A stretch of 64,000 nt of DNA from Chromatiales bacterium (GTDB lineage Bacteria; Pseudomonadota; Gammaproteobacteria; Steroidobacterales; GCA-2729495): contig JAFIFS010000007.1 in assembly GCA_020831895.1 (NCBI GenBank), positions 62,001 through 126,000 of the forward strand. Reading direction: 5' to 3'. Every line of letters starts with the position of its first letter. Position 1 is the first letter of the stretch. A program made the translations under genes and the position numbers. The notes below the pieces were generated by a model that searched no databases, was not told the DNA's origin, and saw only the letters and a list, made by a program, of their open reading frames with translations. Positions 8,157 through 15,046 of the stretch are shown here, in pieces.

Positions 8157-11100
8157 TCAGCCCGTTGCGCCCCCGGAGAAGAGTGAATGTTCCGGGAAGA
8201 CGAGCTCGATCCTTCTGATTGCCCCGGTGCGCTTGAACACCTCGGCGCTCTCGTCGTGCTCCAGCCAGTTACGCGGCAGGCGGCGCTCGCTTCCGTCCCG
8301 AAGCACCAGTGTCAGGGAGGGGTGCCGGGCCTTGCCAATACCGTAGATCACCGGCAGCTGGCACCAGGAGAACGCCAGCGTGTTCTTGGCAAGCTCGATC
8401 TGCTGCCAGGACCCGTCCACGGCCAGGTGGCGGAATATTCCTGCCTGGCCCAGCAACTCCTGTGTCCGCAGCAGGGCGGGTTCGAAACAGACTTTCCCGC
8501 CCCTGACGCGCAGGCCAAGCTCCCCAAATCGCGTGATGATTTCTTCCTTGACCTGTCCGGTCATGCCGGGCTGCGAGGCCCCGGCGTGCCTCGGGGTATG
8601 TGAGTAAGGATCGGTGGGGAACGCTCCGTATTCCCCGGGCTGCTTGTTGAACCCAAGGCCGGCCCTGATGCTGTAGTAGAGTACCCCCAGGGACTGGCAA
8701 AGTTCTGCTGACTCATCCGCTTCCCGGGCGCGAAAAAAAGCCTCCTGGGTCGCAAGTAGCAGCTTGGCGACCATATGCCAGTAGATAGATCCGAGGCCCT
8801 CGAACGCGAACATGGTGCCGGAACGCCCCGTGAAGCGCTTGTGGTTGAACACGGACTCGTAGACTGCCTCGATGGCGGCCTCGCTGCCCTCGACGGCATC
8901 GCCATAGTCGGGCACCAGGGCCCGCAGCTGCTCCCTCAATGCCCTCGCGTTCTGCAGGCCGGGGTGGAAGCGATAACACCCTTCAGCATCGAGCAGCACG
9001 ATCCGCTCGTCACCCCGATCCAGCATGCACCTGAGCAGAGGGATGCCTTCGAGCTGGCCTGCATCAATACGGTTCTTCTCGAGGAACGCGGGCAGCTTCC
9101 GGTCCGGATACAGCATGAAGCTGTGCTGGTCCTTCCGGTACATCTCGCTGGCAAAAAGTGCCTCCAGCAGCCTGACGGCCTCCCTGGCAGGAACCGCTCC
9201 GGAGTCCAGTGCCGCGACCTGGCCCTCGAGCATCGGATACAGACGACTGATTTCTGCCATCCCTGGCTGCAGCTCAAGCAGGTTGTAGGTGTGGTAGAGG
9301 CCGTCAGGGCGTCGGTTTCCAGTGATGCTGTGGTCCAGAGCGGCAGCCGTGTCATCCAGCAGCTCCTGGAGAGTCTCGGCGGAATGCTCGACTGTGCCGG
9401 AGTACCCGTCGATCCGGTAGATCGACGAACGGTAATGGCTTGCCGCCTCACCCAGTTCCTTGAGTGAGTTGAAGCGAAGGCTGGCGTCCACTCGGCCTGC
9501 TGTGAGTCGTTTACGCAGGCGCCTCATGGCATCTGACGTCGCCGACAGCCACTGGCTGACCTCGACAGACAGGACGATCGCGCAACCCTGACTCTCCAGC
9601 AGTTGCGCAAGCAGCCGCACATAGCGTCGCATATGGCACAGCGTGACCACAGACAGCCCGTGGCCCACCAGCGCGTTGTTGGCATCGTTCCACTCAGGCC
9701 GCTGCGTATTGAGCCAGATGCCTCCGCCAGGCACGAAGTTGGCCAGCTTGGCCAGCATCGGGACCAGCAGCTTTTCCAGCAGCGTCACCTGGTAAACCTC
9801 GCCATCGGGCGCTCTGACCAGCTTTCCGTCAGCGCCGATCGCCGCTACGTGCTGCTCGATACGTGCGGCAAGGTTGTGGTCATAGTCGACCGTATGCTTC
9901 GGATCGCGCAGCTGCGCCTGGAAGGGCCTGATGCGGTAGGGAACATTGGCATAGCTGAAAAGCGGCGTATGCAGCAACTGATTCAGGCGTGCCGGGTGGT
10001 ACTGGACCGACAGTTCGAGCAACCTGAGCAGGTAGATGATCTGGTGGTCGCCCCAGTAGCCGATGTGGCTCCAGGGATTGTCGGGCTCCTCGACTTCCCA
10101 GTCGATGCCCTCCTTGGTGATCCGGTAGGGGTTGTAGCCATCCCTGGTCGAGGCATTGACGAACTTGGCGATCATGCTCTCGATCATTTCCGGGAAGGCG
10201 AGCGCCAGCGCTTCCCAGTTCTGGAAGATGTCGCGCCAGTTGCCTTCGTAGGACAGCAGCCTGCTACCGTCCTCGTCCCGGAGGCGGATGGTGAAGTGAT
10301 TCCACGGCCGGCTTGGGTCGCCATGGCGTCGCCCAAAAGTCAGCGGCAGGTACTCGCGGGCCAGCCGCAGCAGCTGCATGTCGCCATGGGCGGATACCCT
10401 GGCCAGCAGATCCTCCAGCGGCAGTGCATCAGGCAGCTGCAGCAGAAAATCGCGGCTGCGGTCGTGTACCTCGCGGTTGGAGCAGGCCACGGTTCGCCTG
10501 AAATCCTCGGTCGGCACCGAGTACTGGTCGAAGAAAACGCCGCCACGCATGCCATTGAACAGCGTATTGGCGTAGTGGTGGACGACAACGGCTTCTTCAG
10601 CCGCCAGCTGGAAGCCATCGCAGCTGGCCACGGTTCGCGCCAGGCTGTCGCTGCCCTCAGCGACCGAGCGGTCGATGGCGGCGCTGAGCTGGTCGGGCTC
10701 CTGCAGCGCTCGACGCAGCGCAACCACGTCCTTCTGGCTCTGCTCGGTGTTGGCTACCATCCGCCAGACCACCGGTGCCCCGCCAGTCAGCTCGAGACTG
10801 CTCGCCGGAAGGTAGGCCCCGCGGACACCGCGCACCAAGGCTTCCGCACGCAGTGCTGAGCCCGCCTTGAAGCCATCGATCTGGGCCGTGGAGAGCAGGT
10901 GAGTACTGGCCTTCAGGCCCAGGCAGAACACCGTGGTGGCTCTCAGCGATTCCGCAGGCTCGGCGCGGTCGGTGATGGCCGAGTAGAGCGTCAGGATGGC
11001 CAGCCCGCTTTCGGGGTAGAGCTCGTTCCACTTGTAAGCATCCACCAGGTTGCTGACGTTGGTCTGTGCGTAAAGCTTTGTGCCGGCCGGCAGCAGGTTC

Positions 11101-11636
11101 TGCAGCCCGTCCAGCAGGTCAACGGCAAGCGTGCCAGGACCGTCATACTGGAGCTGGCACTGGCGGACAAAACCGTACTCACGACTGGTCATCCATGTGC
11201 AGCGGAAGCGCAGCTTGAGGTCATGGTTGATCTCCTCGAAGGAGAGCTTGTTGCCAAGGACGGTCTTGTAGAGGTTGCGCGTGATCGCATACCGGCCGCC
11301 GTGATCGCGACTGAATGGCTCCCAGATATGCACATCCGCGGCGTCATGCACGCGCAGCAGCGTCCGGCTGCCGGTATGCCCCTGGCTGTCGTGAATCTTG
11401 TCGACGGTGACGTAGGGGAAAAGGGCATTATCCGGTGAGACCCTGCCCGCGGTCACGGCACCATTCGAGGAGGCAAACAGCCAGTGGTCGTCGCTCGAAA
11501 CCAGGCTGATCAAGAACGGAGACATCTGTTCTACGTCGCAGATCAGGTAGCTGCGCTCCCCTGCAAGGTCGACAAATTTCCCTTGGGGCCTTGGCTGTTG
11601 GCTCATCGTGCCGCGGAATGGCTGGTGGGCTTTCAC
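8157..11636 (-). CDS. Large GH94-superfamily phosphorylase, GH149-like (candidate beta-1,3-oligoglucan phosphorylase)
   Basis: 1159 aa from GTG 11636, which has GAGGA 4 bp upstream; ATG 11606 is an alternative with no clear ribosome site. There is no signal peptide, so it is cytoplasmic. An N-terminal beta-rich domain (about 25-340) precedes an (alpha/alpha) barrel with SYEGNWRDIFQNWEAL (462-477), GYWGDHQIIYLLRLLEL (526-542) and RPEWNDANNALVGHGLS (646-662). The Asp of WND (about 651) aligns with the general acid of GH94-type enzymes. Length and motifs fit GH149 better than classical GH94 cellobiose phosphorylases of about 800 aa. Neighbouring GH16 and GH17 genes point to beta-1,3-gluco-oligosaccharides, yielding glucose 1-phosphate. 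Superfamily confident; family number moderately so. Confidence 0.75.
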   Translation of the reverse strand: MKAHQPFRGTMSQQPRPQGKFVDLAGERSYLICDVEQMSPFLISLVSSDDHWLFASSNGAVTAGRVSPDNALFPYVTVDKIHDSQGHTGSRTLLRVHDAADVHIWEPFSRDHGGRYAITRNLYKTVLGNKLSFEEINHDLKLRFRCTWMTSREYGFVRQCQLQYDGPGTLAVDLLDGLQNLLPAGTKLYAQTNVSNLVDAYKWNELYPESGLAILTLYSAITDRAEPAESLRATTVFCLGLKASTHLLSTAQIDGFKAGSALRAEALVRGVRGAYLPASSLELTGGAPVVWRMVANTEQSQKDVVALRRALQEPDQLSAAIDRSVAEGSDSLARTVASCDGFQLAAEEAVVVHHYANTLFNGMRGGVFFDQYSVPTEDFRRTVACSNREVHDRSRDFLLQLPDALPLEDLLARVSAHGDMQLLRLAREYLPLTFGRRHGDPSRPWNHFTIRLRDEDGSRLLSYEGNWRDIFQNWEALALAFPEMIESMIAKFVNASTRDGYNPYRITKEGIDWEVEEPDNPWSHIGYWGDHQIIYLLRLLELSVQYHPARLNQLLHTPLFSYANVPYRIRPFQAQLRDPKHTVDYDHNLAARIEQHVAAIGADGKLVRAPDGEVYQVTLLEKLLVPMLAKLANFVPGGGIWLNTQRPEWNDANNALVGHGLSVVTLCHMRRYVRLLAQLLESQGCAIVLSVEVSQWLSATSDAMRRLRKRLTAGRVDASLRFNSLKELGEAASHYRSSIYRIDGYSGTVEHSAETLQELLDDTAAALDHSITGNRRPDGLYHTYNLLELQPGMAEISRLYPMLEGQVAALDSGAVPAREAVRLLEALFASEMYRKDQHSFMLYPDRKLPAFLEKNRIDAGQLEGIPLLRCMLDRGDERIVLLDAEGCYRFHPGLQNARALREQLRALVPDYGDAVEGSEAAIEAVYESVFNHKRFTGRSGTMFAFEGLGSIYWHMVAKLLLATQEAFFRAREADESAELCQSLGVLYYSIRAGLGFNKQPGEYGAFPTDPYSHTPRHAGASQPGMTGQVKEEIITRFGELGLRVRGGKVCFEPALLRTQELLGQAGIFRHLAVDGSWQQIELAKNTLAFSWCQLPVIYGIGKARHPSLTLVLRDGSERRLPRNWLEHDESAEVFKRTGAIRRIELVFPEHSLFSGGATG

Positions 11637-11735
11637 TTCGTCCTCGCAGGTGCCTTGCAGACAGGGTGCCGGCTCTGTCGTGTCGAGCCTTAACCCTGCG
11701 CCTGGCCTTGTGGCCCACGGTGCTTCAGGCCGGTC

Positions 11736-11766
11736 ATTCTAGTTAAGGCTGACAGCGCTGTCAGCC
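11736..11766 (-). promoter_or_regulatory. Promoter of the phosphorylase gene overlapped by a perfect 20-bp LacI-type operator
   Basis: On the minus strand CTGACA (-35, forward 11759-11764), a 17-bp spacer and TAGAAT (-10, forward 11736-11741) form a good sigma-70 promoter. The expected transcript starts about 90 bp before the GTG at 11636. The perfect palindrome GGCTGACAGCGCTGTCAGCC (11747-11766) covers the -35 and most of the spacer. There is no loop or T-run, so it is not a terminator. Geometry is that of a repressor operator; the likely ligand protein is the LacI-family regulator downstream. Confidence 0.7.
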
Positions 11767-11889
11767 TGCGCAGAGCGCGGTAGCATGCCTTGAGCTCTGG
11801 CGCAGTGAACGACTTGCCGTGAGACACAGGCATCGCCGATGCCATATGTTCCCGGGCCTCTGACCTGTTCGAAGGCGCTGAGCCCAGGG

Positions 11890-11903
11890 TGATAGCGCTG
11901 TCA
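11890..11903. promoter_or_regulatory. LacI-type operator-like palindrome
   Basis: TGATAGCGCTGTCA differs at one position from the perfect palindrome TGACAGCGCTGTCA at 11750-11763, 140 bp away. It lies between the divergent phosphorylase and PEP-CTERM genes. It could be an auxiliary operator allowing looping, or serve the rightward gene. No strong promoter was recognised directly over it. Confidence 0.5.
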
Positions 11904-12048
11904 TTACGCCTGACCCATACCGTGAAGTCGCGTGAACGGGCCGGAATAAAATTCATATAAGCAATGTAAAACAAGAACCTATGTGTTATTTATGAGAATC
12001 ATATGGATGTGGGTCTCCTCGCAGTGCAAGCGGGTCCAGCCTTGCAAA

Positions 12049-12062
12049 TGACTGCGCTATCA
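12049..12062. promoter_or_regulatory. Weaker LacI-type operator-like site upstream of the PEP-CTERM gene
   Basis: TGACTGCGCTATCA matches the locus palindrome at 12 of 14 positions and lies 145 bp before the start at 12207. It sits among -10-like sequences (TATCAT at 12058-12063, TATAGC at 12063-12068). It is the least certain of the four sites, because two symmetric mismatches could also define a different regulator's site. Confidence 0.4.
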
Positions 12063-12206
12063 TATAGCGTCACTATGACGCCTGTTTCTAATCCGGCGGC
12101 AGGTCTGCAATAAATCAGGAAACACGGTGGATAAGGCGGTTGAGGCCGCCAACCTCAGTCGGAATGTGATAACGAGCAACCAATACAAATTGCAGGGGAA
12201 TACATC

Positions 12207-12890
12207 ATGATGAGAACAACAAGCGCGAGCGCCATCATCGGAGCATCCTTCGTGCTGCTTGCCGGGACGGCTCAGGCGGCGACAGTGCAAGATGTCGCCA
12301 TCAACGGCGACTTTGAAGCCGGACTCGACGGCTGGCTTCAGTTTCCATCCGGCGGAACCATCGGTATCGCAGCCGACAACGGCCCAAGTGGGCCTGGCTC
12401 ACAATCCGCTCAGCTGATCGCGGACGGATCGGGTGGTCCCTCGTTTCCGCAGATAAAGCTCGAGCGACTCGCCCCGGGCCTCCTGTTCCCCGGAGCAGAT
12501 GTTACCGTCCAGTACGACGCGCGTTCACCGCTCCAGACGCAGAACATCAACGCAGGCGATTTCGTCGGTAATGTAGTGTTTATTGCCGAGCTTTTTTCCG
12601 AGTTCGCCCAGGACGGCGCAACGAACGAGATCCTTCAGGGCCCGCCGAATTGGCTGACAGAGGACTGGCAGACTTTCACGTTTACCACCACACTCGGTCC
12701 CGACGTGGCGGGCGGTCTGTCGCTGCTGTTCAAGGCTGACTGCGGCGCCAACCCAGACTGCCGGTTCACCGCGTTGATCGACAACGTCTCGATCACCACC
12801 GCCGTCGTTCCGATACCTGCAGCCATGTGGCTTTTTGGCTCGGCCTTGGGCCTCATGGCATTCATGCGCCGGCGAGCCGCAGTCGCCTGA
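12207..12890 (+). CDS. Exported PEP-CTERM sorting-domain protein with a CBM-like jelly-roll domain
   Basis: 227 aa. A signal peptide (cleavage near ...GTAQA/A, about 25) is followed by a domain starting INGDFEAGLDGWLQF and ending FTALIDNVSIT, a pattern seen in CBM4/9/22-like jelly rolls. The C-terminus is a classic PEP-CTERM tail: VPIPAAMWLFGSALGLMAF then the basic MRRRAAV. Such tails are recognised by exosortases, which are not encoded in this window. AGGGGAA lies a few bases before ATG 12207; ATG 12210 is equally possible. It is expressed away from the phosphorylase gene across a region with operator-like sites, so it may bind or package glycan outside the cell. The PEP-CTERM call is firm; ligand unknown. 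Confidence 0.85.
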   Translation: MMRTTSASAIIGASFVLLAGTAQAATVQDVAINGDFEAGLDGWLQFPSGGTIGIAADNGPSGPGSQSAQLIADGSGGPSFPQIKLERLAPGLLFPGADVTVQYDARSPLQTQNINAGDFVGNVVFIAELFSEFAQDGATNEILQGPPNWLTEDWQTFTFTTTLGPDVAGGLSLLFKADCGANPDCRFTALIDNVSITTAVVPIPAAMWLFGSALGLMAFMRRRAAVA

Positions 12891-12932
12891 CCTGACCACC
12901 CATGCCGTGCCAGCCAGGCGGCTGCGCGGTGA

Positions 12933-12990
12933 CTCTGGCCTTGAACAAACAAGCCCCGCGTAAGCGGGGCTTGTTTGTTCAAGGCCAGAG
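12933..12990. terminator. Perfect 27-bp-arm hairpin, bidirectional terminator
   Basis: Arms 12933-12959 and 12964-12990 are exact inverted repeats of 27 bp around the loop GTAA. The inner part is a GC-rich stem (AAGCCCCGC / GCGGGGCTT). The outer part contains TTGTTTGTT on each strand, which provides a U-rich tract in both directions. It separates the convergent PEP-CTERM gene and the alternative oxidase gene, so it can serve both. Confidence 0.9.
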
Positions 12991-13012
12991 GAAACCCGTC
13001 TCGCTGCGGCCA

Positions 13013-13678
13013 CTACCGCCTGTCGCCGGAATCAATCTGGTCCGCAAAGCCATGGTTGACGTCGCGGTGCTTGGCCTCATCAGCGCGCACCGCCTCCACC
13101 ACCTCTCTCAGGCGAGCGTCCGGGCTCAGCTTCCAGTAACGAATGGCTAGGGCAGGTGCGCGGACATTTTCATGACGTCCGCTGTCTATTGCCTCCCGGT
13201 ACTGCGTGTAGCTGTAGACGGCTTCCTCTTCCAGGTAGCCCACCATCCGGTGAGCCGTACGCGTGGACAGCATGTAGAGAAGGAAGAATCCGTAGTAGAA
13301 AAACATCTGGGCAATCACGATGATGGCGCGCTCCAGCCGGTTGGGCTGGGCAATATGGAGAAAAGTCATCAGGTGCATGCGCTCGTTTTCTGCTTCATCA
13401 AGCAGGGTACGGATCCAGTCATCGTCGTCCTTGAGGCGCCGCAGTGAACGCAGGTGCTGTATCGCTCCCCCCACCATCCCGGGTACCGCGGCAACTGTTT
13501 CCAGGACCACTGCCCGATGCCCATAGCGTCCCGCGAAGAAGGCATCGGCAAAAAACCGCATGAAACTAACCAGCGCGCGGGCGATACGATCGGAGATTCC
13601 GCTGGGCTGGTGCCGGTGATCAAGCCGGATGTCGTCTTCCAGGACCAGGCCTTCGTGCTTGCGTGCTGTGGCGACCAT
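13013..13678 (-). CDS. aox: Alternative oxidase (ubiquinol:oxygen oxidoreductase, diiron)
   Basis: 221 aa from ATG 13678; the frame extends to a GTG at 13792, but the extra 38 residues are not family-like. Neither start has a clear ribosome site. All diiron ligands are visible: VVLETVAAVPGM (Glu60), AENERMHLMTF (Glu99, His102), YLEEEAVYSYT (Glu151) and ADEAKHRDVNH (Glu201, His204). The enzyme passes electrons from ubiquinol to oxygen without proton pumping, as an interfacial inner-membrane protein, and resists cyanide and nitric oxide. In bacteria it is often stress- or NO-induced; no regulator gene adjoins it here. It lies alone between a terminator and tmRNA. The family call is secure. Confidence 0.93.
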   Translation of the reverse strand: MVATARKHEGLVLEDDIRLDHRHQPSGISDRIARALVSFMRFFADAFFAGRYGHRAVVLETVAAVPGMVGGAIQHLRSLRRLKDDDDWIRTLLDEAENERMHLMTFLHIAQPNRLERAIIVIAQMFFYYGFFLLYMLSTRTAHRMVGYLEEEAVYSYTQYREAIDSGRHENVRAPALAIRYWKLSPDARLREVVEAVRADEAKHRDVNHGFADQIDSGDRR

Positions 13679-13943
13679 GCTGGGTAAGTTTCTCACTTGC
13701 TCTGTCTTTTCCGACAGTCGCCCGGCATCAGAGTTCCGGCGTGCGCTTCCCTGCCGTAGCCGGGCGCCGGGTCTTGCCAGCTGGCATGCCACGATATCAG
13801 GTGCGCTGCGATCATTGCCCTGATCTGGTCGCTCATGCCTGATTGCCGGGATTGACCCGGGCTCGGCGCCCCGTCGAGGTCTGTCCGGGGCATACCCTGG
13901 GCGCCAGGCTGGAGATGAGCTGAGCAGCTGGTCCGGAACGACA

Positions 13944-13975
13944 AAGGCCGGCCTGGACGACTCCAGACCGACCTT
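13944..13975 (-). terminator. Rho-independent terminator of tmRNA
   Basis: On the minus strand, just after the tmRNA 3' CCA, a 14-bp stem (forward 13944-13957 with 13962-13975, two G-U pairs) with a 4-nt loop is followed by TTTGT. It also separates ssrA from the alternative oxidase gene downstream. Confidence 0.75.
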
Positions 13976-13980
13976 TTATT

Positions 13981-14336
13981 TGGTGGAGGCGGCGGGAATC
14001 GAACCCGCGTCCGCAAGCCCTCTGCTCCGTGCTCTACATGCTTATCCACGTCTATTAATCTTGCTGCCAGCTTCCCGACGGGCAGGGAGCACTGGTAGCC
14101 AGTTCAGTAAGTTTTAGCAATCAGGCCCTGAACATACCCTCATGCGATCTTGTGATAGATGACGCCCGGACCGGACCCACAAGCAGGAACCGGGGTGGAC
14201 GCTGGCGGGGCTTAAGCCGCCAGAGCGTAGTTGTCGTCGTTCGCAACTAGCGTGGTTGCAGCTGGATTTACGAGGTGTTCTGCCCCTCGGCATGCACCCG
14301 GAGGTTCGCAACCCACGTCGAAGCCAGGTCGCCCCC
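13981..14336 (-). ncRNA. ssrA: tmRNA (transfer-messenger RNA)
   Basis: The 5' end GGGGGCGACCTGGCTTCGAC (ending at forward 14336) pairs with the 3' end CGCCTCC-ACCA (forward 13981-13991) to form the tRNA-like acceptor stem. The T-arm GGGTTCGATTCCC precedes it. Total length is about 356 nt, close to the 363 nt of E. coli. The resume frame (forward 14212-14244) encodes the tag ANDDNYALAA followed by TAA. The RNA rescues stalled ribosomes together with SmpB, whose gene lies 148 bp upstream on the same strand. Confidence 0.95.
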
Positions 14337-14350
14337 CGAAGTCAGTAGAG

Positions 14351-14380
14351 ACTATACACCGGGTTGGTGTGGGGTGTCAG
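14351..14380 (-). promoter_or_regulatory. Promoter of tmRNA
   Basis: On the minus strand CTGACA (forward 14375-14380) and TATAGT (forward 14351-14356) are separated by 18 bp. They lie just upstream of the mature 5' end at 14336, leaving a short 5' leader that would need RNase P processing. Match to sigma-70 consensus is 5/6 in each box. Confidence 0.7.
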
Positions 14381-14484
14381 GGGATTGGACAGGCTGGGGC
14401 CGGGGAGGTTCCTGGGTCGGGCAGCAAGATTCGCGAATGAATTCGCTCCTACATATTTATTAATCATGATGTTGGATATATAAG

Positions 14485-14967
14485 CTATCGTGGTTTCAGG
14501 ATGCGTGCCTTCTGCCGCTGCCAGTCGCGGTCCTTTTCCGTCGCCCGCTTGTCATGCTTCTTCTTGCCCTTGGCCAGGCCCAGGGCCAGCTTGGCGCGGC
14601 TGCGTGACCAGTAGAGTTTCAGCGGGACCAGGGTGTAGCCCTCGCGCTCCACGGCGCCGGCGAGGCGGTCGAGTTCGCGGCGGCCAAGCAGCAGCTTGCG
14701 GGTGCGGATGGGATCGGGCTTCACATGAGTCGAGGCCGAGAGCAGCGGTGCGACGTTGGCGCCAATCAGGAAGGCCTCGCCGTTCTTCAGTACCGCGTAG
14801 GCCTCGGTCAGGTTGGCGCGGCCGGCGCGCAGGCTTTTCACTTCCCAGCCCTCGAGGACGAGGCCAGCCTCGTAGGTCTCCTCGATGAAGTAGTCAAAGC
14901 GCGCCTTGCGGTTCTCGGCGATCAGCTTCTGGCCACCTGGACTGTCGGTTTTCTTCTTGCTGCTCAT
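14485..14967 (-). CDS. smpB: SsrA-binding protein SmpB
   Basis: 160 aa, normal family length. It begins [20 protein letters not shown] and contains the OB-fold hallmarks [32 protein letters not shown] and the basic C-terminal tail [18 protein letters not shown], which enters the ribosome during trans-translation. SmpB delivers tmRNA to stalled ribosomes. The gene is immediately upstream of ssrA on the same strand. ATG start at 14967; the 79 bp to the divergent transporter gene should hold both promoters. Confidence 0.97.
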   Translation of the reverse strand: MSSKKKTDSPGGQKLIAENRKARFDYFIEETYEAGLVLEGWEVKSLRAGRANLTEAYAVLKNGEAFLIGANVAPLLSASTHVKPDPIRTRKLLLGRRELDRLAGAVEREGYTLVPLKLYWSRSRAKLALGLAKGKKKHDKRATEKDRDWQRQKARILKPR

Positions 14968-15046
14968 GGGGCTGGTGGCCGGCGCGTGTTGTGGGGCAGG
15001 GGTGATTACTGCAGAATTCGGCGAACTTTAGCAGGCTGAGAGGCAG

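Larger units (their letters stand above)
11637..12206. other. 570-bp intergenic regulatory region between divergent phosphorylase and PEP-CTERM genes
   Basis: I find no convincing gene here. The stretch contains the phosphorylase promoter/operator (11736-11766) and two further operator-like sites (11890-11903 and 12049-12062). An AT-rich segment at about 11940-12120 contrasts with the GC-rich surroundings and probably holds promoters for the rightward gene at 12207. A small inverted repeat CGCTAT-CAT-ATAGCG follows at 12054-12068. A 94-codon minus-strand frame at 11690-11974 covers the operators and lacks any recognisable domain, so I leave it out. Confidence 0.6.

Noticed and set aside
9603-10859. 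418-codon plus-strand frame inside the phosphorylase gene
   Set aside because: It lies opposite a continuous 1159-codon gene with catalytic motifs, and its own product resembles no family.
11747-11766. Palindrome as a transcription terminator
   Set aside because: It has no loop and no T-run, overlaps a promoter and recurs at other gene fronts, so an operator explains it better.
11690-11974. 94-codon minus-strand frame upstream of the phosphorylase
   Set aside because: It contains the promoter and two operator-like palindromes, and has no domain or signal. Better read as a regulatory region.
13679-13792. 38-residue N-terminal extension of the alternative oxidase from GTG 13792
   Set aside because: The extension has no similarity to the family and no ribosome site, although the start at 13678 also lacks a good one. 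The choice remains uncertain.
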